Shown: positions 36,947 to 48,782 of the stretch, in pieces
Layout of the letters: every line of letters starts with the position of its first letter
Position numbering within the stretch: the first letter of the stretch is position 1
NCBI GenBank assembly: GCA_024235715.1
Contig: JACKLW010000005.1
Location: 1,080,032 to 1,144,031, forward strand
Source: Accumulibacter sp.
Lineage (GTDB): Bacteria > Pseudomonadota > Gammaproteobacteria > Burkholderiales > Rhodocyclaceae
DNA: 64,000 nt
Direction of reading: 5' to 3'
The notes under the pieces: generated by a model
Databases searched by the model: none
The model's input: the letters and a program-made list of their open reading frames with translations, nothing else
Told to the model about the DNA's origin: nothing
Program-made: the position numbers and the translations under genes

Positions 36947-37906
36947 ATGGCGAGGAGAACCACCAGAAAAGGCGACTCAAGCGCCACCATCGGCTTCGAG
37001 GCCAAGCTCTGGCTCGCCGCCGACAAGCTGCGCAACAACATGGACGCCGCGGAGTACAAGCACGTCGTCCTCGGGCTGATCTTCCTCAAATACATCTCCG
37101 ACACCTTCGAGGAGCACCGCGCCAGGCTCCTCGCCGGCCAGGGCGACTACGAGGGGGCGAACCCCGAGGACCCCGACGAATACAAGGCCGAGAACGTCTT
37201 CTGGGTACCCGCCGATGCGCGCTGGTCGCACCTCCAGGCCAATGCCAAACAACCGGCCATCGGCAGGATCGTGGACGACGCCATGGTCGCCATCGAGCGC
37301 GACAACCCGCGCCGCACGCTGAAGGGCGGAACCATCGCACCCTACCTGGATGTGAAGAACCTGCCGACGCAGGGCCATTCCGCCGAGCAAGTCATTGACC
37401 GCGAGTTCAGCTCGGGCACCAAGTTTCAAAACGGCGACACGCTGCTCGCCCGCATCACGCCTTGCTTGGAGAATGGCAAGACAGGCTACGTAGATTTCCT
37501 CGAAGGCGGGCAAGTCGGCTGGGGTTCCACCGAATACATCGTCCTCGCCCCAAAACCGCCGCTTCCGCCACAGTTCGGCTACCTTCTCGCCCGCTCCGAC
37601 GCGCTACGCTCTCACGCCATCCAGAACATGACCGGAACCAGCGGACGCCAGCGCGTCCCCTCGGAGTGCTTCAAAACATTCTGGCTCGCCGTCCCACCGC
37701 CCGAAATTGCTCGCCGTTTCGACGAACTAACCGCGCCACTTATGGCGAAAATCAAAGCCAACTCCACCGAATCCCGCACCCTCGCCACCCTGCGCGACAC
37801 GCTGCTGCCGAAGCTGCTGAGCGGCGAGTTGACCCTACCTGCTGCGATGCTTGCAGCGCAGGCAGGCGTGGCGACGATCGAATCCGGACAGGCGGCCGTC
37901 GCATGA
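36947..37906 (+). CDS. Chimeric type I restriction protein: HsdM N-terminus joined in frame to HsdS C-terminus
   Basis: The 319-residue product starts MARRTTRKG and gives the helical HsdM_N domain (FEAKLWLAADKLRNNMDAAE to DDAMVAIERDNP, residues ~18-121). It then switches, near LKGG, to an HsdS target-recognition domain (KNLPTQGHSAEQVIDREF, GDTLLARITPCLENGKTGYV, GWGSTEYIVLAP) and the second HsdS helix (LRDTLLPKLLSGEL). The whole HsdM methyltransferase core, including NPPF, and the first half of HsdS are missing. An in-frame deletion of roughly 1.5-2 kb between short LKG-coding repeats is inferred. It cannot methylate DNA by itself. Confidence 0.85.
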   Translation: MARRTTRKGDSSATIGFEAKLWLAADKLRNNMDAAEYKHVVLGLIFLKYISDTFEEHRARLLAGQGDYEGANPEDPDEYKAENVFWVPADARWSHLQANAKQPAIGRIVDDAMVAIERDNPRRTLKGGTIAPYLDVKNLPTQGHSAEQVIDREFSSGTKFQNGDTLLARITPCLENGKTGYVDFLEGGQVGWGSTEYIVLAPKPPLPPQFGYLLARSDALRSHAIQNMTGTSGRQRVPSECFKTFWLAVPPPEIARRFDELTAPLMAKIKANSTESRTLATLRDTLLPKLLSGELTLPAAMLAAQAGVATIESGQAAVA

Positions 37907-38046
37907 ACACCGCTGGCGTGTTGGCTCGACCTCCCCGAATTTCGCCACCGAGTTCCCCGGATCTGGATTTGAGCTCCCTGAAGCTGAGTGGCAACGCCGC
38001 AGTCCTGCCCGCCAATTCCTGCAATTCCAGGCAGGCCAGGCCATGA
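37903..38046 (+). CDS. Possible 47-residue coupled small ORF
   Basis: It starts MNTAGVLARPPRISPPSSPD and ends [10 protein letters not shown]. Its ATG overlaps the hsdS stop (ATGA) and its TGA overlaps the rhuM start (ATGA), so it exactly bridges the two genes. No domain is recognised. It may be a real coupled peptide or simply the relay that lets ribosomes reach rhuM. Confidence 0.4.
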   Translation: MNTAGVLARPPRISPPSSPDLDLSSLKLSGNAAVLPANSCNSRQARP

Positions 38047-39088
38047 GCGACGACGCCTTGCCGCAGTCCGAATTCGTCCTCTACCAGACCGAGGATGGCC
38101 GCACGCGCATCCAGTGCCGGTTTGACGACGAAACGCTGTGGCTGACGCAGATCCAGATTGCCGATTTGTTCCAGACGACGGTGCCCAACATCAACCTGCA
38201 CCTGAAGGCCATTTACGCGGAGGCTGAGCTGGCGGCGGAGGCAACCATTAAGTCCCACTTAATGGTTCGGCACGAGGGTTCCCGGCAGGTCTCGCGCCCG
38301 GTTCTGCACTACAGCTTGCCCGTCATCCTCGCCGTCGGTTTCCGCGTGCGCAGCCAGCGCGGCACGCAGTTCCGCCAGTGGGCGACCGCACGCCTGGGCG
38401 AGTTCCTGGTGAAGGGCTTCGCCATGGACGACGAGCGGCTGAAGAATCCGCCGGGCGAGGGGCAGCAGGATTACTTCGACGAACTGCTGGAGCGCATCCG
38501 CGACATCCGCTCGTCGGAGCGGCGCTTCTACCAGAAGGTGCTCGACATCTACGCGACCAGTGTGGACTACACGCCGGATACGGAGCAGTCCCAGCGCTTC
38601 TTTGCCGCCGTGCAGAACAAGATGCACTGGGCCACGCATGGCCACACCGCCGCCGAGATCATCCACGAGCGCGCCGATTCGACCCGGCCGTTCATGGGTC
38701 TGCAGACGACGCGGCCGGGCGGCATCGTGCGCAAGGACGACGCGACGGTTGCCAAGAACTACCTGAGCGAGAACGAGTTCCAGGTACTCAACCGCATCGT
38801 GAACCTCTACATCGAATACGCCGAGCTGCAGGCGCTGGAGCGCAAGCCGATGACGATGCGCGACTGGATCACCAAGCTCGACGACTTTCTGAAAATTTCC
38901 GGACGCGAACTGCTCGATCACGCGGGCAGGATTTCCGCTGACGACGCCCGCGCCAGGGCCGAACGCGAATATGCCCGCTATCGTGCGCTGCGCGATGCGC
39001 AGCCGCGGCGCGTGGATGCCGATTTCGAGAAGGCGGCAAAGGCATTGAAGAAGCTGCCGCGCCCGAGAAAACCCAAGGCAGGGAAACC

Positions 39089-39092
<4 letters not shown>
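38043..39092 (+). CDS. rhuM: RhuM-family protein in a type I restriction locus
   Basis: The 349-residue protein starts [19 protein letters not shown]. It shows [14 protein letters not shown] (winged-helix-like N-terminus), [20 protein letters not shown] then [21 protein letters not shown], and a C-terminal [18 protein letters not shown]. This is the RhuM/virulence-protein family first named in Salmonella SPI-3 and often found between hsdS and hsdR. Its role is unknown. It is coupled upstream to the small ORF and downstream to hsdR by ATGA overlaps. Confidence 0.9.
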
Positions 39093-42265
<3,173 letters not shown>

Positions 42266-43471
42266 ATGATCCGTCCCGCCGATTCCCTGCAGCTCGCGCT
42301 GCGTGCGATCACCGCGCACCGGCTGCGCAGTTTCCTGACCCTGCTCGGCATCGCCGTCGGCATTGCGGCGGTGATCCTGCTGACTTCGATCGGCGAAGGC
42401 ATCCATCGTTTCGTGCTTGCCGAATTCACCCAGTTCGGCACCAACGTGATCAGCATCTCGCCGGGCCGGACGAAGACTGCCGGCCACGCGCCGAGCGGCA
42501 TCCCGACCTCGGTGCGGCCCCTGACGCTGGACGACGCGCGCGCCCTGGCCCGTCTGCCGCAGATCGTCGGCATGACCGCCACCGTCTGGGGCAACACCGA
42601 GGTCAATGCCAATGGCCGCCTGCGGCGCACGACCGTCAACGGGGTCAGCCCGGACATGCTCAAGGTGTTCAGCATCAAGGTGCGCAGCGGCCAGTTCCTG
42701 CCGGACGAGGACGCCGACAGCGCGCGCGCGTTCATGGTGCTCGGCGCGCGCCTCAAGGAGGAACTGTTCGGCAGCGCCAACCCCTTGGGGGCGCGCGTCA
42801 GCGCCGGCGGCATGCAGTTTCGCGTCATCGGCGTCCTCGAAGCCAAGGGGCAGTTCCTCGGCATCGATCTCGACGACGCCGCCTACATCCCGACCGCGCG
42901 GGCGCTGGAACTGTACAACCGCGACGGACTGATGAAGATCGACCTGTCGTACGAGGAAGGCGCGCGCGCCGCCGGCGTCAGCGCGCGCGTCAAGCGCACC
43001 CTCGAGGCCCGGCACGGTCGCGAGGATTTCACGATCACCACCCAGGAAGACATGCTGCGCACGCTGTCGAACATCCTCGACGTGCTGACCATGGCCGTGG
43101 GCGCGCTGGGCAGCATCTCGCTGCTCGTCGGCGGCGTCGGCATCGTCACCATCATGACCATCGCGGTCAGCGAGCGAACCGGCGAGATCGGCCTGCTGGT
43201 CGCCCTCGGCGCCCCGCGACGGACGATTCTCGGCCTGTTTCTCGGCGAAGCGGTCGCCCTCTCGGCACTCGGCGGACTGATGGGCCTGCTGCTCGGATTC
43301 GGTCTGGCGCAGCTGATCCACCTGCTGCTGCCGGCGCTGCCGGTGCACACGCCACTGAGCTTCGTCGCTCTCGCCGAGCTCATCGCGGTGGTGATCGGAC
43401 TGCTGGCCGGGGTTCTGCCCGCCAGGCGTGCGGCCAGGCTGGACGCGGTCGAGGCGCTGCGCGCCGAATGA
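42266..43471 (+). CDS. ABC transporter permease (FtsX/MacB_PCD), second
   Basis: The 401-residue protein has the MacB fold: an N-terminal span (LRSFLTLLGIAVGIAAVILL), a periplasmic domain (FGTNVISISPGRTKTAG, residues ~45-270) and three C-terminal spans with VSERTGEIGLLVALGAPRRT and the tail ARLDAVEALRAE. It is the natural partner of the permease at 34682-35890, from which the 6.4-kb island separates it. Its ATG directly follows the hsdR stop, and no own promoter or strong ribosome site is visible, so translation may depend on hsdR. Confidence 0.92.
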   Translation: MIRPADSLQLALRAITAHRLRSFLTLLGIAVGIAAVILLTSIGEGIHRFVLAEFTQFGTNVISISPGRTKTAGHAPSGIPTSVRPLTLDDARALARLPQIVGMTATVWGNTEVNANGRLRRTTVNGVSPDMLKVFSIKVRSGQFLPDEDADSARAFMVLGARLKEELFGSANPLGARVSAGGMQFRVIGVLEAKGQFLGIDLDDAAYIPTARALELYNRDGLMKIDLSYEEGARAAGVSARVKRTLEARHGREDFTITTQEDMLRTLSNILDVLTMAVGALGSISLLVGGVGIVTIMTIAVSERTGEIGLLVALGAPRRTILGLFLGEAVALSALGGLMGLLLGFGLAQLIHLLLPALPVHTPLSFVALAELIAVVIGLLAGVLPARRAARLDAVEALRAE

Positions 43472-43615
43472 GTTGATCGTCCACCGCGACCTTCGCCGCG
43501 TCCACCAGCTTCCGCGTCGCACGGCAACGGGCGCCGTGCGATCATTGCGGATCGGCCCTTGTACCGTCGCCCGACCGACGGGTTCCCCCAATCACTTTTT
43601 ACGCGAGAAGACCCG

Positions 43616-43969
43616 ATGAGCGACATCCCACTTCGCATCTACCACAACAAGCGCTGCTCGAAGAGCCGCGCCGCCTGCCAGTTGATCGCCGAAAGAGGCG
43701 TCGATGCAGAGATCGTCGACTACCTGGCGACACCGCCGAGCCGGGACGAACTGCGCGAGCTGCTGCGCAAGCTGGGCATGAAGCCCGAGCAGCTCGTTCG
43801 CCGCGGCGAAGCGGTCTTCAAGGAGCACTACGCCGGGCGTTCGCTGAGCGATGACGAATGGCTGGAAGCGCTGGCGACCCATCCGATTCTCATCGAGCGG
43901 CCGATCGTCGTGCGCGGCGAGCAGGCGGTTCTCGGCCGACCGCCCGAAAAGGTGCTGGAACTGCTGTAG
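43616..43969 (+). CDS. arsC: Arsenate reductase, glutaredoxin-dependent (ArsC family)
   Basis: The 117-residue protein starts MSDIPLRIYHNKRCSKSRAA, with the active-site Cys in KRCSKSR. The ArsC signature continues with EIVDYLATPPSRDELREL and HPILIERPIVV, where the Arg after IE lies in the catalytic triad. It should reduce arsenate to arsenite with glutathione and glutaredoxin, although YffB-like relatives of the family have other roles. It converges with glnS. Confidence 0.9.
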   Translation: MSDIPLRIYHNKRCSKSRAACQLIAERGVDAEIVDYLATPPSRDELRELLRKLGMKPEQLVRRGEAVFKEHYAGRSLSDDEWLEALATHPILIERPIVVRGEQAVLGRPPEKVLELL

Positions 43970-44024
43970 GGCAGACGCCGCCGCCTGGCTGCGGATGCCG
44001 CCGGGGCCAGGCCGGAGGAGGAGC

Positions 44025-45872
44025 CTACTTCCGCGAACCGCCCTTGACCGACCACGAATCCCTGAGCGTCACCGTCCGGTTGAAGACCGGCGCGCCGGCT
44101 TGCGAATCGACGCGATCAGCGACGAAGTAGCCGTGCCGCTCGAACTGGAAGCTCTCTTCGGGCCGGGCATTCTTCAGCGCCGGTTCGAGCCAGGCCTGGA
44201 TGACGCGCATGCTGTCCGGATTGAGGTCGTCGCGGAAGTCGCGCTCGGTGCCTTCGGGGTCACCTTCACGCCTGGCCCCCGGTGAGGGAACGGCGAACAG
44301 CCGGTCGTAGAGCCGCACTTCGGCCGGACAGGCATCGGCCAGCGAAATCCAGTGCAGGTTGCCCTTGACCTTGTAGCTGTCGGCGCCGGCGGTGCCGCTC
44401 TTCGAGTCGGGCAGGTATTCGCAATGGACGGCGCTGACGGCGCCGTCTTCGTCGCAGTCAAAGCCGGTGCAGCGGACCACGTAGGCATAGCGCAGGCGGG
44501 CCATGTTGCCGGGGTAGAGGCGATGATAGCCCTTGCTCGGCTGCGCCATGAAGTCCTCGCGCTCGATCCACAGTTCGCGGCCAAAGGGCATCGCGCGCTT
44601 GCCGGTTTCCGGCTTCAGCGGGTGGTTGGGCGCAAAGCAGTCTTCGCTGGCGCCGGCGGGGTAGTTGTCGATGATCAACCTGAGCGGGTCGAGCACCGCG
44701 ACGCGGCGTTCGGCGGATTCGTTGAGCACTTCGCGCATGCTGTCCTCGAGCAGCGAGTATTCGATCAGCGAATCGGATTTCGATACACCGCCGCGCTCGG
44801 CAAACAGGCGAAAACCCGCCGCCGGATAACCGCGCCGGCGCGCACCGACCAGGGTCGGCAAGCGCGGGTCGTCCCAGCCGGCCACATGTTCTTCCTCGAC
44901 GAGCTGGATCAGCTTGCGCTTCGAGAGGACGATGTAGCTCAGGTTCAGGCGCGAGAACTCGATCTGCTGCGGCAGCGGCCGCTGCAACAGCCCGCCTTCG
45001 GCGAGGCGTTCGAGCAGCCAGTCGTAGAAGGGGCGCTGGTCGGCAAATTCGAGTGTGCAGATCGAATGGGTGATGTTTTCGAGGGCGTCTTCGATCGGGT
45101 GCGCGTAGGTGTACATCGGATAGACGCACCAGCGGTCGCCGGTATTGTGGTGGCTGGCGTGGCGGATGCGGTAGATGGCCGGATCGCGCAGATTGATGTT
45201 CGCCGACGCCATGTCGATGCGTGCGCGCAGAATGTGCGCGCCGTCGGCAAACTCGCCTTTCTGCATGCGCTTGAAGAGATCCATGTTCTCCTCGACGCCG
45301 CGTTCGCGAAACGGCGAGTCGGCGCCGGCCTCGGTGAGCGTGCCGCGACTGGCGCGCATCTCGTCGGCGCTCTGGCTGTCGACGTAGGCGTGGCCGCTGC
45401 TGATCAGGTATTCGGCGAACTCGATCATCCAGTCGAAGTAGTTGGACGCGAAGTAGAGATTGGACTCGCTGCCGGCCTGTCCCTGGCCGATCGACCCTTC
45501 CCAGGAATAGCCGAGCCAGCGCACCGAATCGACGATCGAATCGACGTATTCCTGCTCCTCCTTCTCCGGGTTGGTGTCATCGAAGCGCAGATGGCAGCGT
45601 CCGCCATAGTCCTGCGCCAGCCCGAAGTTGAGGCAGATCGACTTGGCATGGCCGAAGTGCAGATAGCCGTTCGGCTCCGGCGGAAAGCGGGTGCGGATCC
45701 TCGCCGGGTCGAGTGCTCCGGCGAGTTGCTGGGCGCCGGGACCGGGCGCGCCAGACCACCTGCGCGCCGCGTGCTTGCCGGCAGCCAGGTCGGCCTCGAT
45801 GATGTTGCGGATGAAATTCGTGCTGGCGACTGCAGAGGCGCCGGCGGCGCTGCTGGTTGGCTCCTTGCTCAC
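44025..45872 (-). CDS. glnS: Glutaminyl-tRNA synthetase
   Basis: The class I synthetase has 615 residues. The HIGH-type motif is PPEPNGYLHFGHAKS, and the KMSKS-type motif is VLSKRKL. FDDTNPEKEEQEYVDSI and WCVYPMYTYAHPIEDALENI confirm the Gln/Glu family; the C-terminal beta-barrels (from ~residue 385) are of GlnRS type. It charges tRNA-Gln. GTG 45872 follows AAGGA and opens the conserved SKEPTSS segment; the frame upstream has no homology. Confidence 0.96.
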   Translation of the reverse strand: MSKEPTSSAAGASAVASTNFIRNIIEADLAAGKHAARRWSGAPGPGAQQLAGALDPARIRTRFPPEPNGYLHFGHAKSICLNFGLAQDYGGRCHLRFDDTNPEKEEQEYVDSIVDSVRWLGYSWEGSIGQGQAGSESNLYFASNYFDWMIEFAEYLISSGHAYVDSQSADEMRASRGTLTEAGADSPFRERGVEENMDLFKRMQKGEFADGAHILRARIDMASANINLRDPAIYRIRHASHHNTGDRWCVYPMYTYAHPIEDALENITHSICTLEFADQRPFYDWLLERLAEGGLLQRPLPQQIEFSRLNLSYIVLSKRKLIQLVEEEHVAGWDDPRLPTLVGARRRGYPAAGFRLFAERGGVSKSDSLIEYSLLEDSMREVLNESAERRVAVLDPLRLIIDNYPAGASEDCFAPNHPLKPETGKRAMPFGRELWIEREDFMAQPSKGYHRLYPGNMARLRYAYVVRCTGFDCDEDGAVSAVHCEYLPDSKSGTAGADSYKVKGNLHWISLADACPAEVRLYDRLFAVPSPGARREGDPEGTERDFRDDLNPDSMRVIQAWLEPALKNARPEESFQFERHGYFVADRVDSQAGAPVFNRTVTLRDSWSVKGGSRK

Positions 45873-45967
45873 GGGACGATCCTTGATTCGAGAAGCCTCG
45901 CATTCTAACCGGCCGGGATCGCAAAACCGCGTAGACACGAAAAATCGCCGATCCGCGTGCGCTGCGC

Positions 45968-46429
45968 CTAGCCTGTGGCAGTGCCTGAGGCGTCGCCTTT
46001 TCTTGCCAGCGCATGCGCTCGCGACTCGAAGGCGCTGACCATGCCGGCGGCCATCGGCAGGACCAGCAGCTGAATGACCGGCATCAGGAGCAGCGAACGG
46101 GTCTGGCAATCGAGCGCGAAGTCGACCTGGCAGCGGTCGTCGCCCATCGGCGTGAAGGTCCAGCGGATGTCGAAGTGACCGAATGAGCGATCGCTGGACG
46201 AGACGGTGATCCGCTGTGGCCGGTCGAGTTCGGTGCGTGTGCGGAAGCGATGCAGCAGCAAGCCCAGCGCCAGGCTCTGCTCGGTCTCGTAGGCCTCATC
46301 TTCACGGCGGACGATCTTCGCTTCCTGGACTAGCGGCACGAACTCGGGGTAGCGTTCGACGTCGGCAACGACCTCGAACAGGCGCTCGCGTGCCAGCGCA
46401 ATGGTGCGGCTCTCGCGGTGAGTTGCCAT
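45968..46429 (-). CDS. RatA/COQ10-like START-domain protein
   Basis: The 153-residue polyketide cyclase/SRPBCC-fold protein begins MATHRESRTIALARERLFEV, followed by VADVERYPEFVPLVQEAKIV and SLLLMPVIQLLVLPMAAGMVSAFESRA at the C-terminal helix (in separate stretches). This pattern is shared by RatA (linked to ribosome association) and COQ10 (ubiquinone binding). The substrate is unknown. ATG 46429 follows GGGAGG at a longish distance. It stands alone; glnS lies downstream on the same strand. Confidence 0.85.
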   Translation of the reverse strand: MATHRESRTIALARERLFEVVADVERYPEFVPLVQEAKIVRREDEAYETEQSLALGLLLHRFRTRTELDRPQRITVSSSDRSFGHFDIRWTFTPMGDDRCQVDFALDCQTRSLLLMPVIQLLVLPMAAGMVSAFESRAHALARKGDASGTATG

Positions 46430-46847
46430 GGGCTTGCTGCCTCCCGACTGCCGTTTTGCCGGCCAGCATGCCTTGCGGCTCCGACCGGCACAAATCGCAG
46501 AACCATGCGCCGGCCGCTGCTGCCAGGCGCGGCCGCTCATGCTTGATCCCGCTGATGTTAGCAGCATTGTCCGTTGTCGTGGCGCGGGAATGCCCGCGGC
46601 GCACCGACATGGCGGCAGGCCTGGACTCAATCCATCAGAGCAGCATCTATGTAACCCCTGAGTCTGGCAATGTGGGGGAAGCGCCGCGAGCCATCTTCCG
46701 GTTCCGACCAGCTCGCCGACTCTTGCGGCATGCAGCGTGACTGGCGTCTCTGGCCTGTGCAACGGGAAATGCGCCATGGCCAGGCGTCCCGGGCGCAGCC
46801 TTGCGGAGACGACAGCCCCGATCAGCCGGCACCTCGGCGCCGTGCAA
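46430..46847. other. 418-bp gap without a supportable gene
   Basis: Only overlapping open frames without homology are seen between the RatA-like gene and cynS. No terminator hairpin with a T-tract was found. Confidence 0.5.
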
Positions 46848-47291
46848 TCAATAGGTCTTGTACGGCAGGAACTTCCCCGACATGACGATGTTCACGCGGT
46901 CGCCCGCCGCGTTCGGCTCGCGTTCGAGATTCAGGTTGAAGTCGATCGCCGACATGATGCCGTCACCGAATTCCTCGTGAATCAGCTCCTTGAAGGTCGT
47001 GCCGTAGACATTGATCAATTCGTAGAAGCGATAGATCAGCGGATCCGTCGGCACGGCGGTCGGCAGCGAGCCCTTGTACGGAACGACCTGCAGCAGGGCG
47101 ACCGCCTCGGCGGGCAGACCGAAGATCCTGCCGACGGTCGTCGCCTGCTGCTTGTCGAAGGTCATCTGGCCGAGGCATGCCGCGGTAACCCATTCCTTGG
47201 ACAGACCGACCTCGCTGGCCACATCCGCCCACTTGATTCCTTTCTGGATCTTGGCGGCGACGATCATCTCGGTAACTTCGATGCGATTCAT
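46848..47291 (-). CDS. cynS: Cyanase (cyanate hydratase)
   Basis: The 147-residue enzyme turns cyanate and bicarbonate into ammonia and CO2. The N-terminal helical part (KIQKGIKWADVASEVGLSKE) resembles a DNA-binding fold. The catalytic C-terminus has PLIYRFYELINVYGTTFKEL with Arg and Glu, and FGDGIMSAIDFNL with the Ser; it ends GKFLPYKTY. Length and motifs match the family exactly. It diverges from an FNT channel gene, so both could serve cyanate or other small nitrogen anions. Confidence 0.97.
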   Translation of the reverse strand: MNRIEVTEMIVAAKIQKGIKWADVASEVGLSKEWVTAACLGQMTFDKQQATTVGRIFGLPAEAVALLQVVPYKGSLPTAVPTDPLIYRFYELINVYGTTFKELIHEEFGDGIMSAIDFNLNLEREPNAAGDRVNIVMSGKFLPYKTY

Positions 47292-47865
47292 GACTGGCTC
47301 CTTGTCAGCTGGGATGTACTCGATGCAATGGACGACGGCGGCTTGGGCGCCTGGCGCTTGCAATGGCTCAAGCAGCTTTCGTGCCATGTGGGCCATCCGC
47401 GGCGATCGAGACGGTTGACGCCGGAATGGCCCGCTTCCCGTGCGCCGTTCGCCGTCCGGCGGGATCGCAGAACCGGCCATCACTGCGGCAGCAGGCCGGC
47501 AATCTCCCGTCGCCCACACGCGCTCCCACGGGCGGCCTCGCGACCTCTCCGTTACTCGCTGCTGCGCCGCACCAAAAGCAGGCAAGAAGCTGAGAGGCGC
47601 GCCCCGGTCGGGGGCAGGAATCGACCCGGGTCAGTGGCCAGCACGGCCCGGACCATTGCCGCAACAGGGCTTTCAGTCGCTGGCATGGTACGTGCTTAGC
47701 TTTGTTCAAGTCAGGCTGACAGCCGCCTGAACCGAGTGCAGCGACGATGCACCTGCACTGGAGTCTGGATTGATGAATGGGTCCCGTGCCCCTTCGCCGA
47801 TGGAGGGCCGGAGGTGGACGCTTTCGTCGCCAGCACGATCTATCACTCACCCAGGGGAATACATC
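47292..47865. other. 574-bp intergenic region between divergent cynS and FNT genes
   Basis: There is no supportable gene. It should hold the promoters of both genes. A sigma-54-like site is visible at 47681-47696, pointing to the FNT gene; nothing as clear points to cynS. Confidence 0.6.
47681..47696 (+). promoter_or_regulatory. Sigma-54-like promoter upstream of the FNT gene
   Basis: TGGCATGGTACGTGCT has the -24 GG and -12 GC exactly 10 nt apart, close to TGGCACG-N4-TTGC. It would give a leader of ~160 nt. It suggests nitrogen-controlled expression. Confidence 0.45.
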
Positions 47866-48720
47866 ATGTCCTACCTAGCACCTACGGAGTTCGTCACCAA
47901 AATGGTGGATGCAGGAGAATCCAAGGTCTTCATGTCGACACGCGACACGATCGTCCGTGCCTACATGGCCGGCGCCATCCTCGCCCTTGCCGCTGCCTTT
48001 GCAATCACCATCAACGTCCAGACCGGTCAGCCGCTCGCCGGCGCGATCCTCTTCCCGGTCGGCTTCTGCATCCTGTACCTGCTGGGCTTCGACCTGCTGA
48101 CCGGGGTGTTCACCCTTTGCCCGCTGGCCTTGATCGACAAGCGGCCGGGAGTGACCGTGGGCGGCGTGATTCGCAACTGGAGCCTGGTCTTCGTCGGCAA
48201 TTTCGCCGGGGCGATGACTGTGGCGGTGATGATGGCGATCATCTTCACCTACGGCTTCACCACCGAACCCAACATCGTCGGCCAGAAGATCGGGGTCATC
48301 GGCGAGGGACGTACGGTCGGCTACGCAGCGCACGGTGCGGCAGGCATGCTGACCCTGTTCATCCGCGGCGTGCTGTGCAACTGGATGGTTTCGACAGGCG
48401 TCGTCGGCGCCATGGTATCGACCAATGTGTCGGGCAAGGTGATCGCCATGTGGATGCCGATCATGCTCTTCTTCTACATGGGTTTCGAACACTCGATCGT
48501 GAACATGTTCCTGTTCCCGTCGGGCCTGATGCTCGGCGGCAACTTCTCGATCTATGACTACATGGTCTGGAACGAGATCCCGACGGTGCTCGGCAATCTG
48601 GTCGGTGGCCTGGCCTTCGTCGGCCTGACGCTCTACTCCACCCACGTGCGTACGGCACCGAAACGCAACGCCGACTACGCCAGCCAGCTGCGCACCGCAG
48701 CGAAGCACGGCGCCGCCTGA
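47866..48720 (+). CDS. Formate/nitrite transporter (FNT) family channel
   Basis: The 284-residue protein has six membrane spans. FNT features: GAILFPVGFCILYLLGFDLL then TGVFTLCPLALID, GVLCNWMVSTGVV, and MGFEHSIVNMFLFPSGL with the central conserved His that protonates the anion. FNT channels pass small monovalent anions (formate, nitrite, hydrosulfide). Its place opposite cynS makes cyanate or nitrite a plausible substrate, by inference only. Start ATG 47866. It is followed after 62 bp by a phosphatase/kinase gene. Confidence 0.93.
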   Translation: MSYLAPTEFVTKMVDAGESKVFMSTRDTIVRAYMAGAILALAAAFAITINVQTGQPLAGAILFPVGFCILYLLGFDLLTGVFTLCPLALIDKRPGVTVGGVIRNWSLVFVGNFAGAMTVAVMMAIIFTYGFTTEPNIVGQKIGVIGEGRTVGYAAHGAAGMLTLFIRGVLCNWMVSTGVVGAMVSTNVSGKVIAMWMPIMLFFYMGFEHSIVNMFLFPSGLMLGGNFSIYDYMVWNEIPTVLGNLVGGLAFVGLTLYSTHVRTAPKRNADYASQLRTAAKHGAA

Positions 48721-48782
48721 GCGTCGCTCGCTACGGGGGTCTCGCCGCCGCCTCGCGGGGCGAGACCCTCAGGCCACGCGCA

